NCBI GenBank assembly: GCA_963971425.1
Contig: OZ020523.1
Span: 12,458,867-12,522,866, forward strand
Origin: Bryoerythrophyllum caledonicum
Taxonomy: Eukaryota; Streptophyta; Bryopsida; Pottiales; Pottiaceae
Length of the DNA stretch: 64,000 bases
Direction of reading: 5' to 3'
A program made the translations under genes and the position numbers. Below, piece after piece: positions 43,346 to 55,848 of the stretch (the stretch's first letter is position 1; each line of letters begins with the position of its first letter). The notes below the pieces were generated by a model. That model did no database searches. It was not told where the DNA came from and saw only the letters and a program-made list of their open reading frames with translations.

Positions 43346-43609
43346 ATGGCAACCCAATCGAACGGAGGAGGCCCACCCATGGACGGGAACGGACGGAGGA
43401 GGCGTCCTTCCATCGCCAACGCGGCAGCTGATGTGGCGGGACCAGTCATCGGCGGCAGGGCGGTAGCCCAAGCGCAGCCAATCAACATCGCCAATCAACA
43501 TAATCATTTTGCAGGAGGACCTGTTTTTGACATTGAAGCCGGTCTTCTGGGATCACCGCCTCGGAAGAGTAACATTGGCCATCACATTCACACCAGGATT
43601 CAGTTGTGA
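43346..43609 (+). CDS. Small unknown frame (87 aa)
   Basis: MATQSNGGGPPMDGNGRRRR at the start, then an Ala-rich stretch and GGPVFDIEAGLLGSPPRK. It has a favourable start context (CACCATCCATGGC) and is GC-richer than its surroundings. It may be a first exon; the last residues after about 43565 could be intron. No family recognised. Confidence 0.3.
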   Translation: MATQSNGGGPPMDGNGRRRRPSIANAAADVAGPVIGGRAVAQAQPINIANQHNHFAGGPVFDIEAGLLGSPPRKSNIGHHIHTRIQL

Positions 43610-44109
43610 TGGCCTTCAGGAGCATCTTCATACCATATGTAATTTGTATTCTTGGTGTTTGCAGTCTGTACCTGTTTAGAGAACCGGAAACCTTTATTTG
43701 TGTATTTAAAAAACAAACAAACAAAATAAAAACGGAAACGGACCTGGGACAAGAAAGAAAAAGCACGATCTACAGTTACAGTATATTTCATGTTTGAAAT
43801 GAAGAGACTGGGTACATACTGTGGTTTCTGGTCCCTGTGTTGGTTACTGATCCTCCACCTCACAGTGTCTTGTTGGTAATTGAGAGGCATGCTTCATCTT
43901 GGCCTACAAGCTGGAGTCTCATTGATTATCTGTTTAGCTTGAGTCTGTTTTTACCCGTAAAGGTCGGAGAAGTCACATTTGGTTTGCAACATGATGTTTT
44001 CTGTGTATTTGACAAACAAGGTGTAAGAATTGATGTAAACAATAGTTACAAAAGTTTGTATTTGTGTTGAGCTCGATCCAATGACACATGACAATTTTCA
44101 TTCAGATCA

Positions 44110-44260
44110 TTATTGCACGTACTACATGCTTGAGAAGTTGCAGAATGGTCATGTATTCTACATGTACAGTGTTGTATGTGAGCATGATAAGGTCCAGATA
44201 TTGAAATGACCTCCAAATGAAAGATGTTAGTAGAAGAATCTTCAATCCAAAGGTGTACCG
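44110..44260 (-). mobile_element. TTAA element family B fragment, inverted
   Basis: Reads as the reverse complement of the family B interior (ATATTGAAATGACCTCCAAATG, GAATCTTCAATCC). Ends missing. An inverted family A scrap follows at about 44405-44460 (GAATATGCTACACCCCTCC). Confidence 0.6.
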
Positions 44261-44469
44261 CCAACTTCCTTTACAACAACCTTGGTAGTTCTGCATGTTG
44301 TACACAGAGGCTGCTATATTTAATAGTTGTTATAATGGAAAGACTTGCAAACATGGGAACGTTATGAAAGTGGCCCAAAATACGAAATGGTATACCATGC
44401 AGAGTTGTTTTGAATATGCTACACCCCTCCTCTACCTCTAAAAATTGGTGTATCAATTAGATAACTGTC

Positions 44470-47187
44470 TAAAGTGAAAGAGGACATGAAAGATAAACCA
44501 AGATCAACTTTGCAGTGGAGGTCAAACAACATGGAACCCACTAAGAGCATCATAAACCCATACATTGAAAATAGGCCCTAAATCTCATAAGAAAGAGCTA
44601 ATTAGAGAGCCGATTTAAATCATTGGCTACTTGAAGGTTGTTGCATCCCAACCCCTAGCCTCTAAATTAGCCTCAACTTCACTTTATGCACCTAATTTGT
44701 GTCATGTGGCAACACCTTACCTTTCATGGCACGAAGGTCGCGAAAAATTAAGTATCATTAATGTCAAAAGTGCCATCAATAATGAAGGGCTCTTGAAGGG
44801 CTATCAAATATTGCCAAATGTAGCATATGGGAGATATATGGTGGGTCCTCAATAATGAAGACCTTGTAGGAGCAACTCTACCATGATGCCAACTCGGCCA
44901 TGGAGGGCCGAGGGACGTCTGGAGGTAACGAGGCTCGGAGGGTGGCATGCCGGGAAAACCGGGCAGTGCTACCGGGAGATGCTGGAGCCGACGAAGTGTA
45001 TGTGACCGCATCATGCCGCTCTAATGGCCGTTGGCCACTACCACGTGGTGGGGTCCCTAAAGATAACTTGGGGCCGCATGCCCAAAATTTGTGACTTGCA
45101 ATTACGGGGACGTTCGGTTTGTTATGTCTGTTTCTCAAGATGGCACTGTCATTATTCCTGAGTCATTGCTATATCTTTGATTTGAATATAGGATTGAAAC
45201 AGTTCAAATTGAAGAAGACTCGTTTGATAGAAATTTTGATCTAGTCTAGTCCATTTACCAAGTGAAGGACCGTTGTTCTGTAGAGAGGAGTGCTCTTTGA
45301 GAATTTAGAGGGAATCTAGCTACGACTACGAATAGTTGGCTAGGGAGTTCTGTCGCCTCTTCAATTCTTCCGGCCTTCAAAATCTTCAAATCTTCTGATC
45401 TTCAAGATTCTAGCTGCTCCTCGTTGACCTATCATGTGATGGCTCTAAACAAGTTTAAGGATAAGGGTGGGATAATAAGATCTCAAGGGCTTCGAACGTG
45501 TAAAACGGGATGGCCAGACCACGAGCTGAAACCGTCTAAAAGATGGCTCCTAAATTTCAAACCCACGGTGACTAGCAATTGTGCCTCACCAGTGGGAACG
45601 ACATAATGACCATGTGGGTGATCAACTCCACTTCGCCACAACAATGTTTACGACGCATAATGGAAAACAACTGGCCTCCAGAACCGACTGGAAATAACAA
45701 ATAAAGACAACGAGCCTTCAAAGCTGGCTAGGAATAACAAACCACAAGTTGCAATACACGAATCTTCATATCTTCTTATTTTCAAGTCTTCAAATCTTCA
45801 AGTCTTCAAGACATACAAGAAACTCCCGAAAAATTACTTCTATACTAGCTGAGATCTTCAAACTCACTCCACACATGGCTCAAACCTCCAAATTCTATGA
45901 ATAATAGCTTTTTGGAAAGCCGATGCAACGAACTAATCACCATCTAAATTTTCAAATCATTCCAAACCTTTTTTCAAATGTTATAGACGTTCAAAGTTCT
46001 GAACACCTCTAGATGTTCAGTTCTCCATAACTTCTTTTTCAAAGCTTCAAATCTCATTTGTAATAACTTTCTACAAATCTATAATAATGATACAAAAACC
46101 CTTTTAAGCTCAAATCAAGATGAACAACCCAACAAAAGTTATGGCTTGTCAAAACCTCTGCTCTCTCAATGGATGGCCCCGGGTTTTCACAATTTCAAAC
46201 CTTCATAACTTTTGCAACACAACTCCAATTCCAACTTGCAAAAACAATTTGAAAAGCTCTCAACACAAGAAACAATCTCTCAAAGGTTCAATTCCAAAAT
46301 ACTCCTGCTCAATGAGCTACATCAAATCAAAACTCGGCTTGAAACCCTCAAAAAAACTCCCCCCCCACACACACAAACATCCACTAAGGAAGTTCCATTC
46401 TAACTCCTTCTCCTATCTAAAGTGGAAGTGGAACACATCAGCTGTGGAAGTCTAAAACTCCCACTTAGTTGCCCCTACCAAAAAATTAGTTAAATTGAGA
46501 TTTTTAGTTTAGATAATCGGCAAAGCAATTAGTATTGCATAGAATTAGATTGCATAGCAAATAGTGAAAGTAGGAAATTGCTCAACTAGTTAATTAGTGA
46601 TACAGTAGTGATAAAACCAGGGTCTTAAACCAACCAATTTTAATGCCCGAAAAAATCAAAAGAGAGTGTCTGGGAAAATCCCCGGGACAAAGGTCAAAAT
46701 CACCATTTAGGCCTAAACTAGCTAGCGAAGTTTTCATTAAGTAGATAGACTATTTGTTAGTCTTTCTTTTTAGTTTAATTGTTTGGATTTCCTTTTTAGT
46801 TTATTTGTTTGTTGGAAATTGAAATTCTTGTTTGAAAAAATAGGAATTTAATTTTATATGAATGAGAAAGATAAAAAAAAAAATTATAAAAAAAAAAAAA
46901 AAAAAACTAGATTGATAATCGGGTAGACCCGGATATCAACCGGGTATCGGGCTTCCAAGGAGACCAATAGAGAAGAAGAAGAGACTGCAACCTAAATGAG
47001 GGAGGAGAGAGGAGAAGAGAGGAGAGAGAGGAGGGAGACGAGAGGAGAAGAAAACAAGGGAGAAGAGAGGATAGAGAGGAGGGAGAGAAGAGGAGAAAGG
47101 AAGAGGCTGCGAACGAGGAAGAAGAAACCGCAACTGCGTGAAGGAAGGTTTGAAGGAGAGTTGCAGCCATGTTGATGAAGCCTAGTG
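44470..47187. other. Long non-genic stretch
   Basis: No convincing gene. 45350-45830 is rich in CTTCAAGTCTTCAAATC repeats. 46878-46907 is A-rich. 46985-47120 is a purine-rich GAGAGGAGAGA tract on the plus strand. Short frames here have no family resemblance. Confidence 0.5.
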
Positions 47188-47250
47188 CTTGAAGTTGCAA
47201 ACTAGGGTTTGAAGTTGCAAACTAGGGTTTGGAGTTGCAATCTAGGGTTT
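47188..47250. repeat. 20-bp tandem repeat x3
   Basis: Three copies of TTTGAAGTTGCAAACTAGGG starting at 47188, 47208 and 47228. The junctions create CTAGGGTTT telomere-box words. Confidence 0.95.
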
Positions 47251-47436
47251 GTGAAATATCGTGGCGAAGGGATTTTAGAGACAACGGAGGTGGCGATTAC
47301 TAGGCGTGGAAGGAGTGTGAGGAGGTTGACAACCGCGGCAAGAACATTCAGAGACTAAACTACGATTGCAAGGAGGTTGCAGGTGCAACAAGGAGGTCGC
47401 AAAAATTGTGAAAAAGGTGCTTCTGCCAATTGATGA

Positions 47437-47602
47437 GTTTATCTTGTTTGTAGAATATCCTTGTTTGTGAGTTCGCATCTTTCACTTGTTTATCTTGTTT
47501 TTAGAATATCCTTGTTTGTGAGTTCGCATCTTTCACTTGTTTATCTTGTTTTTAGAATATCCTTGTTTGTGAGTTCGCATCTTTCACTTGTTTATCTTAT
47601 TT
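47437..47602. repeat. 51-bp tandem repeat, 3.3 copies
   Basis: Units start GTTTATCTTGTTTKTAGAAT at 47437, 47488, 47539 and (partial) 47590. They are almost identical, so the expansion is young. Confidence 0.95.
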
Positions 47603-47622
47603 TCCCTTCCCTGGGATGAATT

Positions 47623-49932
47623 CCGGTTGTCTCGCTTCCGGTCTAGAGAAAGTCTCCCGGTAGACTCTACTTAAACCATGTGCATCTTAGAGTCTTGAAT
47701 TCTTGTTACTTGTACGTCTATCCTTTTATTTATTTTCTTCCGTTCTATTGTCCCGGCCTTGTGGCAAGTAGTCTTTGTGTTCTCCCTATTCTTCCCCTTT
47801 TCCTAATCTTGCCTAAAATTTCTGTCATTTTTCCGGTCTCTCCGGTCTCCCGAAAAAACCATCTACAATATCTCTTGTTCTCCTAGCATAAGAGTCATCT
47901 CTTTGGCTTGAGTGGTCATTTGTTATTTTGTTTCATCTAGTTGTGTTTCTAGATATGTGAGATGCCTACATCCACATTAATCCAGAAAAGTGTTCCGAAG
48001 AAAAGTATACCAGTTGCCCGGTATACTCGTGTGTTTTCCGGGCCAGACCGGAAATTGTGATAAGTCCAGTAGGATGATTGGCGAAAGTACAGGCACATCC
48101 CGGAGTTAGTCCATCCCGGACGACATGACTCCACCGGTAACATTGACGCTTTTCAAGATGGATCCGTACAAGTGGGAGGGGACTGAGAAAAAATGATAGT
48201 TGGAGGAAGACCTCATCCGGATGGGCTGCATGGAATTATACGAGAAACCTTGGGTCTTCCAAAAGGGCTATGCAGCTGCAGAGTTGCTAGCTCCCGGTAC
48301 ACCTCGGACAACCTACCAAGCTAATCCTCCGACATAAACCAAAAAATTATGGCGTAATGTGTATTCTTTTGCAGAAGAGGAATGATGAAAGTCCGGGGTC
48401 AACCGAGAGTTGTTGGATAAGCACCTGTCAAGCTCCTACGAAACATCAGAGTGCTACCGCAGTGAAGAGTTTAGGAATAACTGGTTTAAGAGTGTGATTG
48501 AGTTTTTAAACCCAATCTTCTATCCCAACCCACGTAAGAGAATTGCAACGCGGCTAGCCACAACATGTCTCCGATAGCTATGCTTGTTGATCCGATGGAG
48601 ACTTTCAATATACCGGTAGATACTCCCCATCTACTAGTAGATCTCCTTGTTGAGATTTCCAACCTTCCGGTCGATCCTCTTGACAATATACCTGTGGATA
48701 CTCCCAATCTTCCAGTCAATCTTCCCATGGATCTATCGGAAGATAATTCCACTCTTCCGGATAAGTCTTTTGAGTGAGCCTATGGTATAGGTTATTGTGG
48801 ATTTATCATATCTGTTGATAGGATGTTGCGGTAGATTAACGCTAGGGTGAGAGTAGTGATGTCGATGGGGCTCCATTGTGCACCCAATTACTACCACTTG
48901 AGTGAATTCTCCGGCTACCTACTTTTGTTAAGTATGTTTTATCAGTCTCGAACCGATAGTCTTCCAGTTTACCGGTCTAACCCGTAATCCGCCGGTGGCT
49001 AGGCAACCGTCAATTCTAGGATCTAGATGCTGTTTCCCACCTTTGGTGAACCTAGTTTTTGGAGGGTAGCTAGTGGCCTTTGTGTACTTAAAGAGCCTTG
49101 GGCTCTTGGTTTAAGTACTCTTCTCTTTGTTCCTTTGTTTGTGTCTTACCTTCATTGCTTGTGTCTAGAGTTATTGTTGAGTTTGCGTAAGTAGAGAGGT
49201 TGAGTGTTGAATCCTCCTAGAAGGTCTTTGCTAGGATGTGCAAGGTTGTGGCTTGTCGAGTGCTATATGGTTGAATGTAAACTAAGGCTTCCGGAGGGAG
49301 TAGGATGTTCGGACTAGATGGTGGAGTAAGATCCGAGATCTACTTCAAACCCCAGACCGGTTGGACCGGGTAGAGTTGTTTACCGGATGGGATTTGGAAA
49401 GCCCACTGCTATTTATGATAGCATCCCTTAAGCGGCAAGTGTTTGGATTGGTGGAGAGGAGGGGTAACATCCCCCCTCTTGGTACACTAGGAAATATCCC
49501 GGTTAAGCCTGAGTCCGGAGTATTCTGGGCTTTCTACCCTTGCAGTGGATGAGGTCCCTTGATTGCCGTGGAAAGTTGTCTTGCTTACGTGAATTATTTA
49601 GCAGTAGATTGTTGTGATTCTTGTATCTTCTTTGTTTGATTCATTGAGTGAGGTTGTAGTTGGAATCCGGCTTTGCGAGACCAGTTTACCGGGACTATTT
49701 TCCGGTAGATTGTGAAGGCCGGTAAACTAGCTGAAACCTTTTAACTCTTTCATGGTGTAGAGTTAGGTTGTGGAGATTGTGGCCCGTGGACTGTGAGAAC
49801 GGAGGGCATTGACTATCCGGGCACAGTGAAAACTTACTAGAAAACTACTATGACGTTCAACAAAGTTTAAGTTAAACAATTGTGGTTACTTCTTACCGGA
49901 CAATAAGGTACCGGGGAAGCCATTCTTCCGGA
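47623..49932. other. CCGG-dense tract of unknown nature
   Basis: I count about 35 CCGG sites in 2.3 kb, often as TACCGGT, TTCCGG or CCGGTA, in otherwise average-composition DNA. Fragments look coding (about 48128-48540, starting MTPPVTLTLFKMDPYKWEG, with several stops; 48565-48777 encodes repeated VDTP/LPVD motifs), but no frame is long. It could be the body of an old element or a decayed gene. Confidence 0.45.
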
Positions 49933-51224
49933 TGTGCTGAGGTATTGAGTATGAATTGTTGTTAGATATAGGAAGTTGAACACACGATAAAAATTCCTGG
50001 AAACGATATGGTTAGGTGGGGTTGGGTGAGGTTAATTTCGGTTAACTTTGGAAATTACGAATCACTGGACGACGATACTTATTCATGCATGCTCCAAGCT
50101 ATAGCTTCAACGAAGTCATGCGGATTCTAGAGCTTGCAAATATTGCCAAACAAGAGTTAGAAAGACTATAATGTTGTACTTCTTAAAAAGATCTTTGATC
50201 TTAGATTGCTCAGATGTAGAGTTGCACAATTGTAGACGTGGATGTGAATTTAGTTCATGTACCTATTGAGTTTGTTATGATCTGTTAATTGGCATACTTC
50301 ACATGCACTACTATACGCAATGGAGAGTTTTGTTCTAGGTGAATTCAAAGTAGAGACTATCAACCTTTTCTGGAAATCCCTTTGGATTTGTGTAAGTGAT
50401 CTCATTTAATGCCCATGTGAGGACCCTATAATACATGGATGATATCCAAGTAATGCCTAGGTCATACCCGTTCTAAACCTAGGCAATGCCCTTTTAATAC
50501 CTAAGTGATACCGTGCAGTATACCTTGTGCCCAAATCATTGGATATTTGTAAATAATAAATTTGGTTGTGCCTAGACCAAAATATTAAACATGTTGTAGA
50601 AGATTTAAATTTGATCATTCTAAATTTAAAAATATTGGACGTACTTTATTACCAAAGCAAAGAAAGAGAAGAAGGCCCAATAGTGACTAGTCCAAAAAAT
50701 TGTTCCACAAGTGACCACGATTATAGGCTACTTACTTAATTTAGTATTTAAAAAAGAAAAATGTTCAAAATTCAAAGTTTCGCCCAAATTTCCCACAATT
50801 TCACATTAAAAAAATGTGATACTTATTCAGTTTTCAAAGTTTTGTACGCTCACCACTCACTATTCACAAGACAACATCGTTGGAAATTGACACCATACTA
50901 ATTAAACTTTATGAAATTTTTTGGATGTTTTCTTGTAGTAGTTAGCTTGAAGGTCCTACGGTTAAAAATAATATTAAGCTAATCCAATCGGTCTTTCAAC
51001 GTCTCATATTAGAATGGCAATTTTGAGGTGGTTTTGTGAAACATTGTCCCTGTCCTTTCAGGAATATATACAGACTAAAATAGAGCATATTTGATTTCAA
51101 GCTCTTTTCTTTTGTACCTACACTCTCTTTCCCTTTTCTTTTCTTCTTTTGGAAGGAATTTTGTGAAAACTCTGTTACCATGAAAGAGCTTTAAGCTAGT
51201 GGTCTAAAGTGATCTAACCTATTA
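49933..51224. other. Non-genic stretch with old element scraps
   Basis: 50405-50510 is a degenerate CCTAGGTGATACC-type array related to 40798-40880. 50881-51065 is a decayed inverted family A scrap (TTGGAAATTGACACCATA at the left; GTCCTTTCAGG at the right). No gene. Confidence 0.5.
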
Positions 51225-51585
51225 TCACCAAACTAAGCAATGTGCATATTTGGAACAAATGAAAATGATAGGATTTCTTTCCAATCATAGTACTTAATGT
51301 AACACTTTCAACACAAGTAATTTGATAATTTTCCAATGAACTGCAAATAAGTTATGCATTTTCAAAGGAATTTGCCATGTTTAATCCATTTGCACCACTA
51401 GGTAACCCCTATTAATACTAACAAGAAGTAAGGGATCATGACCGATAATAAATCTTAATTTGTAGCTATGAATGAGTGGATGGGGTGAAAGTGGATGAAA
51501 ATGAGATCATTTACAGCCGCATCTTCCATGGTAGTTTTTCCATGTTCTCCAAAGTAACTTCCTACTAGTAAGGCAACCTCATTTA

Positions 51586-51772
51586 CCCTTGAAGTACCAA
51601 AATGTCTATTTGGGGGTCAATTTTTTTCACTTTTACCACAATTATCTTTCAATCAAAATTCACAAAACTTTTACCACATCACCTCATATAAGAAGATCCT
51701 AAGGTTACATTCTCAAAAATATTTTAAAGAATGTAGTAGATATTCCTTTGAAATGTCTTGGTCCTCTCGAGG
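51586..51772. mobile_element. Family A short form, decayed
   Basis: Orthologous position to 19728-19934. The ends are eroded (CCCTTGAAGTACC; GGTCCTCTCGAGG) and the flank is TTTA. Confidence 0.75.
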
Positions 51773-51794
51773 TCAGCGAAGCAATCTAAAGACG

Positions 51795-52020
51795 CTACAC
51801 TAAAATTGAGAATTAGTGTAACCACACTAATTAATTTGTAAATGCTCTAAGTTTTTACTTTAGGTGGAGTTCTTTTACTATGAGCACAACTATTGATACT
51901 ATTCAACGAAGTGAATCACTGTAAACATCCTTGGTAAAAACATTCATCACGAGTTATTAACCTTTTAGATCATTTACTGTGCTAAACACTAAATCTCAAT
52001 TTCAGTGTAGTCGAGTCTTG
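51795..52020. mobile_element. MITE family C, with empty site
   Basis: Inverted ends CTACACTAAAATTGAGA and its near complement TCTCAATTTCAGTGTAG. Copy 1 of the duplication (near 19962) reads GGCGCTACAGTCTTGTC without the element. A short target such as CTACA may be duplicated. Confidence 0.8.
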
Positions 52021-52566
52021 TCTCATAGTGCATAGTATGATGACAAAACAAAGACCAAAGTGTGCTGTTTCATAGGATGGGCACACAGACCAGGAAACAT
52101 TCTTCAATGTACATGATGAGTACACTAAAGTTGGACAAGGACAAGAACATCACGTTTCTTTCGACAACAGAAGAGGAATATTTTACGGAATTCGAATACA
52201 GTGTATAACCTTGAACTTTGAAGGGTAAAACGTCTACACCTCCATCAGACAGTTCAGCTAGTAGAGCTCTTCAAGGAGAAGAAAGCTGCCAGAACACACT
52301 ACATGTATGACACACTTAATCTACTTGCATGACACTTATTCTGACTATGAGAGGCAGAAACTAGAGCACCTTGTTCGCAGAGAATGCATACTCCTGTGTA
52401 GATTACCTTTTAGCCAAGGTCAGCCAGGGAAGGTTGGGATCCATGTTATACTGGATGGAATGTTTGTAGTAGCCAACCTCACGTCTGAAAATTATACGAT
52501 CCGGTTGATTGTGAGTACAAAATTACGCGCTGATACCTGGCGGTTGAGTTACAAAATCTCTTAACT

Positions 52567-52926
52567 CTAGATCTTGGGAAAAAGGTCCAACTTGGGTGGA
52601 GAATCCGCTAGAAAAGCATCAGTAACGTTGACAAGAAGACGCCCTCCATCTCCTCCGGCACCAGCGCCAGCGCCACCTCCAGCACCGACACCTCCGGCAC
52701 CTCGAGCTCCACCTCTAGCACCTCGAGCACCTTCACGCAAACCGCGTCCACCTGGAGTGCCTCTGCCTCTCGCACCTCCACCTCCGGCAGCGGCACCTCC
52801 AGTGCCTCGGTCTCCATTCCCACTCCCACTCCGGGCACCTGGGCAACCTCCGCTCTGACGCGGACGAGGGTCATTGTCACAGCCACTGCCGCCGCCGCCG
52901 CCAACCTGAGGGTTCAAGTCTGCCAT
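52567..52926 (-). CDS. Glycine-rich protein, short form (120 aa)
   Basis: Paralogue of the 20528 gene. Start (MADLNPQVGGGG), the internal GLREGARGA block and the C-terminus (FLADSPPKLDLFPKI) are shared. About 93 residues fewer lie in the Gly-rich centre, where minisatellite copies are missing. Start chosen for agreement between copies (an upstream in-frame ATG adds MAIVP). Keeping both ends while the centre varies is the behaviour expected of a functional gene with a repeat core. Confidence 0.6.
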   Translation of the reverse strand: MADLNPQVGGGGGSGCDNDPRPRQSGGCPGARSGSGNGDRGTGGAAAGGGGARGRGTPGGRGLREGARGARGGARGAGGVGAGGGAGAGAGGDGGRLLVNVTDAFLADSPPKLDLFPKI

Positions 52927-53969
52927 GGGCACGATCGCCACTCACTTGCACTTTTCCTGTCACAACCGAACAGTTTGGCTTGAAACTCATGGCCGCAATA
53001 GTGAAAACGCGTGACCTCACCATTGCTGGCCACCAACACTCTCCATGAGATGTAGACACTCTTATATACTGCAACGGACTCAATATCACTGTCAAGAGAT
53101 AATGCTCCCAGTTCACCCCACCGCTTCTCTCTCAGCGTCTCTTTCTAGATGTAAGGTGGTTTCAAGGCTCCACAGATACTACGTCCTCTGATAATTCGAC
53201 AGGCGCATCATAGATCACACCTTATTTCGTAGAATCGGAAAACAAGTTTACAACCAAACTGGAAATCAGAAAATTCGATGGCGAACAAACAATAACAGTT
53301 TGGCGTCCGACGCAGGAACGTAACTTTCACGGCATTTCACTACTTTGGCGTATGAACAGCGGCAGAAGGCGAACAAAAATGCATAATCTTCGCAAGGACA
53401 AGAGAACAAAGATGCAATTACACAGCAGACTACTAAGTTGGATCAGCAAGCTGGGCAATGCCGATCACTGGATGAAATCACTGGAGAAGCTAAAGAGTAG
53501 GAAAGCAACAGCGGAGAAGAATCAACTGCAGCAAACACCAGCGACTCAACTTCTCCTTACACCTCACTAACCAACCTTCAAACAGATCAGTACGTGGTGT
53601 AGTAGATGTACCTTGGTCGGCGTCGTGCAGAGAAAAGAAATGTGCCTGAGCCTTGATGTCGAGGTGGGGAAAGAGACTCGCAAAGACTTCCAAGTTTCTG
53701 ATGCGAAAAGTTTCGATCAAGATTGGAAGCAGAGATAAGAGTTCTATCGGAGAATGTTTCTTCTCGGCTAATTGCCAATAGCCCGCGCGTTATCGGACCT
53801 AATCATTTCCCAGCGTCGTGTCTCCGCTTTGCTGCTGTAGGTCCCATGTTTTCCCTTCCACCCTCCTTCCTAATCCTACTTTCCAATGGGATTATGAAAT
53901 TACTCCTATCACCTTTTCATCGGTGGAGCTCTGGAATTCGTCGACAAGAACAAGTCAACGACGTTCTTA

Positions 53970-54770
53970 ACCCCTAAAGGACCAAGGCAAATTTTCCTCA
54001 AAAACACTCCAAAACTGCCATTTTCAGCACATTCAACACAAAATAATACAAAATGTTTTTTTTGAAAACATAACCATACGATCTTGTACTAGACTTGTAT
54101 GAAAGTGTGTGGTGAAAATTTTGGTAAGTTTGATTGCACGGATTGAAAGATATTGGCCTTTGAAGTGAGACATAATCTCTTTTTGAGGTCATATTAAACA
54201 CCTTCAACAAACTTCGACCACCTTCTATGGCAATTTTTTGCACTACAAGCTGTGAATTTATTGTGTTAACTTGAAAAGGATCATGTTAGGCACATGTGCA
54301 CCAAATTTTAGAAGTAGAAGAGGTGTAGAAGATGTCCTAAAAAATCTTGCAATGCAACTATGTGCTGAGCATCAACAATACCCTTTATATTTTGCATATA
54401 TCATATCCTTCTCAAATTTTTGAAATTCACAAATCCGTACGGTAGATGCAAAGATCTCAATTTCCTTTCCAAGAGGACACTTTCTTTTTTTTAAATGGAC
54501 AAAAACTCAAATTTCTATTGAATTTAGAAGTTATTAAAGTTTAGTGACAGTATTTGTGATATGTCACACTAAACTGCTGCACTATTTGTATATGTAAGTG
54601 AAAATAAATTGTAACTTTTGAACCGTAAGTCGGAATTCTTCGAAATTTGTGTCTACCCAAAGCTAATCAAAATTTGTCCATACAATAAAAAATCTCAGAA
54701 AATAATTCCTAGAATTGAGAACGTGGTACCTTCAAAATGTCCCCCGAGGGGACATTGGTCCTTTAGGGGT
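53970..54770. mobile_element. TTAA element family A (801 bp), with empty site
   Basis: TTAA flanks at 53966-53969 and 54771-54774; ends CCCCTAAAGGACCAAGG and CATTGGTCCTTTAGGGG. The other duplication copy reads GTTCTTCACTGG at the same point (about 22010), an empty site, so this insertion is younger than the duplication. The interior is a variant related to 22990-23830. Confidence 0.92.
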
Positions 54771-55080
54771 TAACTGGAAACGGTCCGACAGCTGAAGGGC
54801 AAAATTTCCAGTCCACATGGCGCTTTTCATGCTCGAAGGAAATGCTCCTCCTTCCATAGATCTGCTTTCAATTATACATGTGAATCTACTACAAGTTGGT
54901 TTAATATCCTTTCTATCATGGGCTTGAAAGTGAGGTGAAGTGCTTGACAAATTGTTTTCCTTGAAAAAAATTCTACCTGTTGCCAATTTCAGGTAAGCAT
55001 ACTTGGCAACATTTCCTATCACTAAGTCCGCCAGGTTTCAAGGCTATGTCACTCATTATCAAACGTTTTCCATGTTGTTG

Positions 55081-55844
55081 AGGTGCACATACAATGAATA
55101 TCTCCATTTTTTATGTGTCCAAAAGTATCACTGGATTGAGAGATTCTTGCACAGAATGTCCCCTTAGTGAACTACATTACTTGAAAACTTTTTTTGTTTT
55201 TTTTTAAGTCCTGTAGCGGCTGAGCAGATTGTACGCTGGACCAGTAACCTAGTCGGATCATGCAGAGTAGTTTCGCTTTGTCCGATAGCTGGTTCGGGGT
55301 CTGGATCAATCATCCTAGAAACTTGGAATGGTGGGAGTCTAAATTTAGTTGTTAGTTGATTAGATGGCTTGTACTTTTTGCATGAAGCATTACAGCATTA
55401 GTGAAGTAGGAGAGAACCTTGAATATATTGCTTGGCGAACATCTGAGATTTAAGATACTCCCAAAGTATATCTTTCTGAGATTTGAGATACACCCAAAGT
55501 ATATCTTTCTGAATGTGGGCAGATGCTTGGAGGCAAGTTCTAGTTCCACGAGTCATGAGTGCTAGACATCATTTGAATCAATCAGGTTTATCCTTGTACT
55601 GTATGTTGACTCATCAAGACTTGTTCACACTATATTCAGTGCTTGGTGTAGTGAATTGGGCTCATTCTCAACTCAGTAGGACCTACCACCTTATTGAATT
55701 TCGCACTTGGCTGTCCATTTCGTAAATGATAAATTCACTCCATTTTCAAAGTCTTGTATAGCTTTACTAAAAGATTGTATCTAAAGACAACATGAGTGCA
55801 ACCTAAAACGAGCTTAGACATTCTCCCAGAGGAACTGGGGGAAC
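55081..55844. other. Non-genic stretch
   Basis: About 55310-55385 is an inverted match to 41325-41405 (AACTTGGAATGGTGGGAGTC). 55450-55510 holds two copies of AAAGTATATCTTTCTGAGAT-like sequence. No gene. Confidence 0.5.
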
Positions 55845-55848
55845 TTAA

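Larger units (their letters stand above)
51225..55080. repeat. Ancient segmental duplication, copy 2
   Basis: Partner of 19390-22365 plus 28707-28765, in the same orientation. It contains its own insertions (family C MITE, 801-bp family A) but lacks the 6.3-kb Harbinger and the LINE tail. Confidence 0.85.

Noticed and set aside
47437-47602. CRISPR-like array (also 63710-64000)
   Set aside because: Head-to-tail tandem repeats without unique spacers, in a eukaryotic context.
45100-50000. A non-autonomous LTR element covering the CCGG-rich tract
   Set aside because: I looked for a long direct repeat on the two sides and found none, so there is no support for LTRs.
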